Shown here: positions 4,692 to 9,376 of the stretch, one piece after another
Numbering within the stretch: the stretch's first letter is position 1
Layout of the letters: each line of letters begins with the position of its first letter
Assembly (NCBI GenBank): GCA_013817555.1
Contig: JACDCN010000065.1
Location: 1 to 9,376 of the forward strand
Source of the DNA: Actinomycetota bacterium
Lineage (GTDB): Bacteria; Actinomycetota; Thermoleophilia; Gaiellales; Gaiellaceae
Direction of reading: 5' to 3'
Length of the DNA: 9,376 nucleotides
Position numbers and translations under genes: made by a program
The notes under the pieces: generated by a model
The model's input: only the letters and a program-made list of their open reading frames with translations
Told to the model about the DNA's origin: nothing
Database searches by the model: none

Positions 4692-5939
4692 CTAGGCGGC
4701 GACAGGAACAGGTGTGCGGCGAGCTCGCGCAGGCAGGGTGCCCTCCACTGCCAGCGCGAGCGCCCCGCCGAGAGCGCAAAAGGCGGCGGCCGCGATCCAA
4801 ACGCCGCCCGGCGAGTAATCGAGCGCGAAGCCGCCGAGGGCTGGGCCTAGCGCGAAGCCGACCTGCCACGAGAGCGCCGAGAGCGCCATGTATCGGCCCA
4901 GCAGGCGCGGCTCGGCGAGATCCACAACCAGTGGCGCGTGGACGGCGCCGTGCAGGCATTCGCCGACGGCGAAGATCACCATGGCCAGGGTCAACATGAG
5001 CGCCGCGGCGCCTGCGGTTTTCGAGCCGGCGATCGGGACGAGCAGCCACGCCGCCGCCCAAGTGAGGCCGAGTAGCCCGAGGGCAGGCATCCTGCGCCGG
5101 CCCTGCGCGAGACGGGCGATCGGGAGCTGCAGGAGAACGATCACGATCGTGTTCACCAGGAACACGAGCCCAATCTGCGTCTCCGTCACCGCGGCCTCGT
5201 TCTTCGCGTATACGGGCAGGAGCTCGAAGCCGGAGAAGCCGGCGAAGATGAACAGGGCGTTGAGGCTGATCACGGCCACGAATGCGCGGTGGCGCAGGAC
5301 GTCCCGGTACGAGCCCGCGGTGCCGGGCTCCCCGCCGCTCCTGTCGAGCGACGGCGAGGGCACGAGCGCAAGCATCACAGCCCCGTAGACGACGAAGGTC
5401 AGCGAGTTGAGGAGGAAGAGCACGGTGAAAGACCGAGGCGACTCAGTCGTGGCGATCAGCCCGCCCGCGAGCGCGCCGAGGCCGATCCCCAGATTCATCA
5501 CCACTCGCTGCATCGCGAACGCGGCCGGCCGCTGCTCTCGCGGCGTCAGTCCCGCGATGAGGGTCGACTGGGAGGGCCAGAACCCACCGACTCCGACTCC
5601 GGTGATTGCCGCGACCACGAATCCCTGCCAGGCGTCATGCACGAGCGGGTACAGCGCGTAGCCGCCCGCGAGGATCCCGAGCGCGATCCCGAGCAGCCTG
5701 CGGCCGCCCAACCGGTCGATCAGGATGCCGAAGAGCGGACCCGCGACGATGCTCACGAGTGCGTGCGTGCCGACGATCAGGCCGACGACGCCGAGGCCGA
5801 TTCCCCGCACGTTGTGCAGGTAGATGAAGAGGAACGGGAGCGTGATGCCGTTCCCGAACGCGTTGACGAGCCCGCCGACCTGGAGGGTCGTGACGGAGCG
5901 GGGGAGCGGCGGGAAGTAGGTGCGAAGGATGCCGCGCAA
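4692..5939 (-). CDS. MFS transporter, multidrug-efflux-like
   Basis: 415 residues with about twelve hydrophobic segments. The MFS motif A between helices 2 and 3 is GPLFGILIDRLGGRR (67-81). The helix 4-5 region has the antiporter-like GVGVGGFWPSQSTLIAGL stretch and QRVVMNLGIGLGALAGG, typical of drug/H+ antiporters and their relatives. The central loop after helix 6 contains SPSLDRSGGEPG. The short Arg-rich tail is cytoplasmic. Substrate cannot be told from sequence; efflux of small hydrophobic compounds is the usual guess. The start is TTG 5939: an in-frame TGA lies upstream and the next possible start, a GTG at codon 44, would cut into helix 1. TAGTGT ends seven bases before the TTG, consistent with a leaderless message. 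It diverges from the aminotransferase gene with a tiny gap. Confidence 0.92.
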   Translation of the reverse strand: MRGILRTYFPPLPRSVTTLQVGGLVNAFGNGITLPFLFIYLHNVRGIGLGVVGLIVGTHALVSIVAGPLFGILIDRLGGRRLLGIALGILAGGYALYPLVHDAWQGFVVAAITGVGVGGFWPSQSTLIAGLTPREQRPAAFAMQRVVMNLGIGLGALAGGLIATTESPRSFTVLFLLNSLTFVVYGAVMLALVPSPSLDRSGGEPGTAGSYRDVLRHRAFVAVISLNALFIFAGFSGFELLPVYAKNEAAVTETQIGLVFLVNTIVIVLLQLPIARLAQGRRRMPALGLLGLTWAAAWLLVPIAGSKTAGAAALMLTLAMVIFAVGECLHGAVHAPLVVDLAEPRLLGRYMALSALSWQVGFALGPALGGFALDYSPGGVWIAAAAFCALGGALALAVEGTLPARARRTPVPVAA

Positions 5940-5945
5940 CCGTGA

Positions 5946-5952
5946 GACACTA
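5946..5952. promoter_or_regulatory. overlapping divergent -10 elements
   Basis: On the minus strand TAGTGT (5952-5947) matches TANNNT and ends seven bases before the MFS TTG. On the plus strand GACACT (5946-5951), one base from TACACT, ends eight bases before the ATG at 5960. The two hexamers occupy the same bases, so the two promoters would compete. The plus-strand element is the weaker call. Confidence 0.35.
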
Positions 5953-5959
5953 GATGCTC

Positions 5960-7042
5960 ATGCGCGACGGCTTCCTTCTCGACCCGGAGGTCGTCCACCT
6001 GAACCACGGGAGCTTCGGCGCCTGTCCCGTCGCCGTGTTCGAGGAGTACCAGGCGTTGCAACGTGAGCTCGAGGCCGGGCCGACGGACTTCTTCACGCGG
6101 AAGGTCGCGCGCTGGTTCTGGGGAGGCGCGGAGCAGCCAGGTCGTCTCGCCGAGGCGCGGGGGAGGCTTGCCGCGTTCGTCGGAGCGCGAGCCGAAGATC
6201 TTGTGTTTGTCCCCAACGCGACCTCCGGCCTGAACGCGGTTATTCGCTCGCTGACGCTCGCTCCCGGCGACGAGATCCTGACCACGGGACACGAGTACGG
6301 AGCGATCACGCGCACCTGGGAGTTCGTCGGCGCGAACCTCGTGATGTGCAAGCCGGACGAGCTCGCGGCGAGGATCGGGCCGCGGACACAAGCTGTTTTC
6401 GTCTCGCACATCACGTCGCCGACTGCGCTTCTGTTTCCCGTCGAAGAGATCTGCTCCGCTGCTCGCGAGGCAGGCGCGCTCTCGATCATGGACGGCGCGC
6501 ACGCGCCGGGCCAGATTCCCCTCGATCTCGGCGCGCTCGGCGCAGACATCTACGCGGGCAACTGTCACAAGTGGCTGTGCGCGCCCAAGGGCGCCGGCTT
6601 CCTCTGGGCGCGTCCCGAGCATCAGGGCTGGATCGAGCCGCTCGTCGTCAGCTGGGGGTATCGCGAGGGAGCGGACTTCGCCGAGCGCCACGGCTGGTCG
6701 GGCACACGTGACCCGGCCGCGTATCTCACCGTCCCGAAGGCGATCGAGGTGCACGCGACCTTCGATCTCGAGCGAGCGCGCGCGCTGGCCGACGAGGCCG
6801 AGCGCCGCCTCGGCGAGCTCGGCTATCCGCGCGTGGAGGGCGTCCCGGCGCCATTCATGCGCGCAGTCGAGCTGCCGCCGGGGAACCCGGACGAGCTCTG
6901 GGCGCGGCTCTACGAGGAGTTCCGGATCGAGGCGCCCGTCTACGACTGGGCAGGACGGCGGCTCCTGCGGGTGTCGATCGGCCCGTACAACGACGCGAGC
7001 GACGTCGACGGCCTCGTGTCGGCGCTCCGCGAGCTGCTCTAG
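5960..7042 (+). CDS. class V PLP-dependent aminotransferase (isopenicillin-N epimerase-like)
   Basis: 360 residues from ATG 5960; ATG 5954 would add two residues and neither has a Shine-Dalgarno. The fold-type I features are in order: HLNHGSFG near the start, NATSGLNAV (86-94, phosphate-binding region), the cofactor-binding Asp178 in MDGAHAPG, and the Schiff-base Lys204 in GNCHKWLCAPKG. The conserved Arg before SIGPYND near the C terminus would hold the substrate carboxylate. These motifs place it with CefD-like epimerases, cysteine desulfurase-like and ergothioneine C-S-lyase-like (EgtE) proteins, not with IscS. Substrate unassigned; no beta-lactam or ergothioneine genes are visible nearby. 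It is slightly shorter than the 390-400 residues common in the group. It is divergent from the MFS transporter, which may export its product (inference), and convergent with the DUF4037 gene. Confidence 0.92.
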   Translation: MRDGFLLDPEVVHLNHGSFGACPVAVFEEYQALQRELEAGPTDFFTRKVARWFWGGAEQPGRLAEARGRLAAFVGARAEDLVFVPNATSGLNAVIRSLTLAPGDEILTTGHEYGAITRTWEFVGANLVMCKPDELAARIGPRTQAVFVSHITSPTALLFPVEEICSAAREAGALSIMDGAHAPGQIPLDLGALGADIYAGNCHKWLCAPKGAGFLWARPEHQGWIEPLVVSWGYREGADFAERHGWSGTRDPAAYLTVPKAIEVHATFDLERARALADEAERRLGELGYPRVEGVPAPFMRAVELPPGNPDELWARLYEEFRIEAPVYDWAGRRLLRVSIGPYNDASDVDGLVSALRELL

Positions 7043-8067
7043 CCCTGGAAGAATTCTGAAGCGCGCGGGAAAATGCCGGGCTTGCTCAGGACGTCGGTCG
7101 AGTCGACGAACTGGTCGATTGCGCCTGTTAGCGGCAGCGAGCGGAGCCACGGATCGGACACGCGCTCGAGGCACGCGTCGACGAAGCGGCCCGAGCCGAG
7201 CACGCGAAACGGGCGGTCGTGGAAGAGGCGGACGCTCTCGTCCATCGGTTCGGTGATTCCGAGCGCGTTGTGGCGTGCTGCAACCGTTCCCATGACGCCG
7301 ACGAGCGCCGCTTCGCGGGTCTCGTAGTCCGTTGCCTCGAGCACTTTGAGAAGGTCCACTCCAAGAGCATCGAAGGCCTCGAGCCGGCGAAACGCCGACC
7401 CGAGCCACTTGCTGTAGGGCGCGTAGCGGCGCTCCTGTAGAAAGCACAAGCGTACGACGTCGCGGGCGAGCCGCGATGCGACGATCCGCGATCCCAGCTC
7501 GTCGCCGACTTCCGCGGTGCGCCCGACGAACGGCTCCTCCTGGTCGATCCGCCGCCACTGGCACGCAATCAGCCAGAGCCAGACGTCGTCCGGATACCAC
7601 GCGAGCGCTTCCCGAGCCGGAACCAGTTCCCCGAGCCCGTCGTGGAAGACGCCTCCGGCGGTGACTTCGAGCAGGAACTGCTGGGGGACAGAGAGCCAAT
7701 CTCTGGGCGAGATGCGTACCTTGGGATCGAACCCGAGCTTTTCGCGTAGCCACACGCCGAGCTCGTGGACCTTGACGTGATGCGTGACCGGAACGGCGTC
7801 CCAGCCGTAGCGCGTGGGCCAGCCTCGAAACTCGTCCGGGAGTCCTCGCTCGACGGCATTCAGCACTCCGGCGATGTCGCCTCCGCTGACGAAGACCTGG
7901 AGCCGCGGCCCCCAGTCGTGATCGGTCGAGCGTTCGGTGTCGAAGCCGAGGACGTCCGAGCCCGTCCCGAGCAGCGCCGCCGAGTGCTCGATTCCGCCGA
8001 CGAGCGGCGCCACGACCTCCTCGTAGAACCCGCGTGCGAGCGTCAGCCCGGGATCGAACGCAGGCAT
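7039..8067 (-). CDS. DUF4037 family protein, nucleotidyltransferase-like
   Basis: 342 residues. The N-terminal part holds LLGTGSDVLGFDTERSTDHD (32-51): a Gly-Ser followed about twelve residues later by Asp49-His50-Asp51, which is the active-site pattern of polymerase-beta-type nucleotidyltransferases, then WGPRLQVFV as the following strand. The rest (about 120-340) is a helical domain with many Trp and Arg, including the DDVWLWLIACQWRRI stretch, of the DUF4037 type. The family's substrate is unknown to me; related proteins modify small molecules or RNA by adding a nucleotide. The ATG is preceded by TACCAT ending seven bases upstream, and there is no Shine-Dalgarno, so the message is probably leaderless. 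Its stop codon overlaps the aminotransferase stop in the palindrome CTAG. A hairpin repeat lies directly behind its promoter. Confidence 0.88.
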   Translation of the reverse strand: MPAFDPGLTLARGFYEEVVAPLVGGIEHSAALLGTGSDVLGFDTERSTDHDWGPRLQVFVSGGDIAGVLNAVERGLPDEFRGWPTRYGWDAVPVTHHVKVHELGVWLREKLGFDPKVRISPRDWLSVPQQFLLEVTAGGVFHDGLGELVPAREALAWYPDDVWLWLIACQWRRIDQEEPFVGRTAEVGDELGSRIVASRLARDVVRLCFLQERRYAPYSKWLGSAFRRLEAFDALGVDLLKVLEATDYETREAALVGVMGTVAARHNALGITEPMDESVRLFHDRPFRVLGSGRFVDACLERVSDPWLRSLPLTGAIDQFVDSTDVLSKPGIFPRASEFFQG

Positions 8068-8074
8068 CGAGCCG

Positions 8075-8080
8075 ATGGTA
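8075..8080 (-). promoter_or_regulatory. -10 hexamer TACCAT of the DUF4037 gene
   Basis: On the minus strand TACCAT fits TANNNT and ends seven bases before the ATG at 8067, so transcription would begin at the start codon. The region where the -35 should lie is inside repeat copy B (8086-8148), so the repeat's conserved tail supplies the upstream promoter sequence. Confidence 0.45.
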
Positions 8081-8085
8081 CGGAT

Positions 8086-8148
8086 GCGGCCGCGAAGCGG
8101 ACGCGTTTAAGCATTCTTCGCGCGATCGGAATCTGCGCGAGCAGATCC
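8086..8148 (-). repeat. hairpin repeat, copy B
   Basis: Read on the minus strand: a stem ATCTGC / GCAGAT with loop TCGC (8131-8146), then a tail ending in GCGTCCGCTTCGCGGCCGC at 8104-8086. Compared with copies A and C, the stem has T instead of C and A instead of G at paired positions, so base pairing is kept. One outer mismatch (8130/8147) is followed by a further G-C pair. It ends six bases before the -10 of the DUF4037 gene. Confidence 0.75.
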
Positions 8149-8172
8149 GCCCCCAGACATGCCGGGTAGGTT

Positions 8173-8239
8173 GCGGCCGCGACAGTGGACGCCTTTAGGG
8201 ATTTTGCGCGATCAGAATCCGCGAGAGCGGATTCTGATC
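8173..8239 (-). repeat. hairpin repeat, copy A, with 13-bp perfect arms
   Basis: Perfect arms GATCAGAATCCGC (8210-8222) and GCGGATTCTGATC (8227-8239) enclose four bases. Four more pairs (GCGC at 8206-8209 and 8242-8245) extend the stem past a two-base bulge, right up to the RDD stop codon. The tail on the minus-strand side contains AAAGGCGTCC and ends in GCGGCCGC (8180-8173), as in the other copies. It is in the same orientation as copy B, with 24 bases between them. The position suggests it also serves as the terminator of the RDD operon, although AAAA, not T-run, follows the stem on that strand. Confidence 0.8.
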
Positions 8240-8245
8240 TTGCGC

Positions 8246-8737
8246 CTAGGGAACCGGGTAATACTGGACCGGCACGACCACGGTCGTCGCGATCTTGTCG
8301 TGCCAGGTCTGCTTCTCCTTGTCCCAGAGCATCCAGAGGTAGCCGAGCAGGCACACGATCCCGGAGACGATGCGGCCGAGGTAGCGAACAATCCCGCGCA
8401 CGTAACCGATCGGCCCGCCGCTCGAGAAGTCGATCACGCGGATTCCGAGCGCCATCTTGCCGAGCGTCTGACCCTTCGGGCCGCCCTCGAGATATCCGAA
8501 GTAGGCGATTCCGAGGAGTAGGTCGATCCCATAGCCGATCTCCGTCCCGAAGATTGCGACCAGCACCCCGCCGACAATGCCGATCAGGATGACGTCGATG
8601 AGGTATGCGACGAAGCGACGGCCGAAGCTGGCCCTCGGCCCGCTCGGCCCTTGCGCCGGCCAGGCCGGTTGCTCCGGCGGGCCAGGTGGAGTCTGGGATG
8701 GAGCGCTCTGCGGAACCGGTGGGTCTTGCTCGCTCAT
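8246..8737 (-). CDS. RDD family membrane protein
   Basis: 163 residues from the ATG at 8737, which has GAGGAGG five bases upstream; a longer frame to 8812 would overlap the previous gene and is rejected. Residues 1-36 are a Pro/Gln-rich, disordered cytoplasmic segment. The RDD domain follows: SFGRRFVAYLIDVILIGIVGG (37-57) carries the first Arg and Asp in membrane helix 1, a second helix covers about 70-84, GQTLGKMALGIRVID (89-103) is the characteristic loop, and a third helix is at about 122-138, before WHDKIATTVVV (145-155). RDD proteins are small integral membrane proteins proposed to transport ions or solutes, in some cases sodium; the role here is unknown. The ribosome binding site overlaps the DUF2752 stop, so translation is probably coupled. 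Confidence 0.93.
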   Translation of the reverse strand: MSEQDPPVPQSAPSQTPPGPPEQPAWPAQGPSGPRASFGRRFVAYLIDVILIGIVGGVLVAIFGTEIGYGIDLLLGIAYFGYLEGGPKGQTLGKMALGIRVIDFSSGGPIGYVRGIVRYLGRIVSGIVCLLGYLWMLWDKEKQTWHDKIATTVVVPVQYYPVP

Positions 8738-8747
8738 GCGTGCCTCC

Positions 8748-9113
8748 TCAAAGAATCGAGAATCGCTGCAGCTCCCAGACCCAGCTCGCTGCCAGCCCGA
8801 AGTAAACAACACTCACCGGAACGACCAGCCTGCGCGCCGGGCCGAGCAGGATCGCGATGGCAAGAATCACCAGGAGAATGCCGCCCGGGTTCGCCGCGAA
8901 CGCCCCGGCGAGATCGAGCTCGACTGACGACGTGACGCTCGTGGTCATGCCGCAGAGCGGGCACGGCACACCGGTCAGAGCGCGCAGCGGGCACGGAAAC
9001 CCCGGATCGCCGGGAACGGCGGCGCGAGCGGCGGCGCAGCCGAGCAGCACCGCCGATGCCACGCGCAGATCGTTGTCGCCAAGCGGGATTCGATAGCCCG
9101 GGACGCCGTTCAC
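8748..9113 (-). CDS. DUF2752 family membrane protein
   Basis: 121 residues. The family's signature is present: CPLRALTGVPCPLCGMT (41-57), with paired Cys-Pro motifs, then SSVELDLAGAFAANPGG (62-78) with the conserved Asn-Pro. Hydrophobic helices lie at about 18-31, 79-91 and 96-112. The family has no established function; the CP...CPxCG cysteines may bind metal or form a disulfide. GTG 9113 is chosen because its GTGA overlaps the stop of the upstream gene by four bases, a usual sign of coupled translation. Frames running further upstream to 9323 are shadows of that gene. DUF2752 genes are often found beside other small membrane-protein genes, which fits the RDD neighbours here. Confidence 0.9.
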   Translation of the reverse strand: MNGVPGYRIPLGDNDLRVASAVLLGCAAARAAVPGDPGFPCPLRALTGVPCPLCGMTTSVTSSVELDLAGAFAANPGGILLVILAIAILLGPARRLVVPVSVVYFGLAASWVWELQRFSIL

Positions 9114-9376
9114 GCTCGGGCCGCCTTCACACGGGCGAGCTGCGCGAGGAAGTCCTCGTCCGAGAGCGACGTGTCCGCAGGGATGCCACCGACCCGCGGG
9201 CGGAGCCGCGCGGCCATCGTGCGGGCGAGCTCCTGCCGCGCCCCGCGTTCGAGCGACCCTCGCCGGTCGAGGAAGGAACGGACGGTCGCGAGCTCTTCGA
9301 CCGTGACCGCGCTCACGTCCCACGATGCGAGAGCTTGCGGAAGCGGCTCGGGCGCCCTGGAGGCCGTCCCGAGAAC
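9110..9376 (-). CDS. partial gene, C-terminal part of a probable RDD family protein
   Basis: The frame is open to the right edge, so only the last 88 residues are visible. They are soluble and helical: PEPLPQALASWDVSAVTVEE, then ATVRSFLDRRGSL, ARQELARTMAARLRPRV and a final helix DEDFLAQLARVKAARA. I associate this layout (a WDVSAVT linker, a VRxFLxRR helix, then a RLA..LRPRV helix) with the cytoplasmic tail of long actinobacterial RDD proteins, whose membrane part would lie beyond the window. This is recall, not a search result. A GTG at 9316 is in frame but looks internal because the coding pattern continues upstream. The gene overlaps DUF2752 by four bases. Confidence 0.75.
   Translation of the reverse strand, partial: VLGTASRAPEPLPQALASWDVSAVTVEELATVRSFLDRRGSLERGARQELARTMAARLRPRVGGIPADTSLSDEDFLAQLARVKAARA

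Noticed and set aside
5777..7753. A 658-codon open frame on the minus strand
   Set aside because: It runs antisense through the aminotransferase and across parts of the MFS and DUF4037 genes, has a low-complexity Arg/Ala-rich translation, and is the usual artefact of high-GC DNA. The genes it overlaps all have strong family motifs.
8738..8812. Longer start for the RDD protein at 8812
   Set aside because: It would overlap the end of the DUF2752 gene by 65 bases, while the ATG at 8737 has a perfect GAGGAGG site.
9114..9323. Longer start for the DUF2752 protein at 9323
   Set aside because: The extra codons overlap the upstream gene in another frame and are Arg/Ala-rich; the GTGA overlap at 9113 is the better start.
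1..9376. CRISPR array, tRNA, rRNA, insertion sequence or prophage genes
   Set aside because: No regularly spaced direct repeats, no T-loop motif of tRNA, no rRNA core motifs and no transposase or phage-type protein were seen in any frame.

Overview
The window is high-GC DNA (roughly two-thirds G+C by eye) with strong G/C preference at third codon positions, GTG and TTG starts, and genes that often lack a Shine-Dalgarno sequence. With the protein families present (a mycobacterial-type Ap4A phosphorylase, a DUF4037 protein, and small conserved proteins I associate with Thermoleophilia genomes) this points to a high-GC actinobacterium, perhaps Gaiellales or Solirubrobacterales. The class-level placement is inference from memory of family resemblance. 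No rRNA, tRNA, CRISPR array, insertion sequence or phage gene is visible. It reads as chromosomal housekeeping and accessory sequence.

Layout, left to right. 1-346: no convincing gene. 347-457 (+): a 36-residue Lys-rich protein with a good ribosome binding site. 458-772: non-coding, with a possible pseudoknotted RNA. 773-1651 (+): exported TIM-barrel, glycoside-hydrolase-like protein. 1652-1733: convergent gap holding one copy of a roughly 60-bp hairpin repeat. 1734-2237 (-): HIT-family Ap4A phosphorylase-like enzyme, divergent by 14 bp from 2252-2785 (+), a lipoprotein thermonuclease. 2925-3128 (+): 67-residue conserved protein ending in a strong hairpin terminator. 3228-3584 (+): 118-residue protein with a Cys cluster. 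3589-4581 (-): CorA metal transporter. 4692-5939 (-): MFS transporter, divergent by 14-20 bp from 5960-7042 (+), a class V aminotransferase. 7039-8067 (-): DUF4037 protein, convergent with the aminotransferase and sharing its CTAG stop. 8068-8245: two more copies of the hairpin repeat. 8246-8737, 8748-9113 and 9110-9376 (all -): a tight membrane operon, RDD protein / DUF2752 / C-terminal part of a probable RDD protein cut by the window edge.

The genes do not form one pathway. The clearest functional unit is the RDD-DUF2752-RDD operon (4-nt overlap, then a 10-nt gap). The most unusual non-coding signal is the hairpin repeat: three copies, each a palindrome followed by a conserved tail ending in GCGGCCGC, with a paired substitution that keeps the stem in one copy. 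A second pattern is a TANNNT -10-like hexamer 7-9 nt before the start codon of four genes without a Shine-Dalgarno, which suggests leaderless mRNAs. I did not find a convincing new defence or biosynthetic system; the repeat family is the best candidate for something undescribed.
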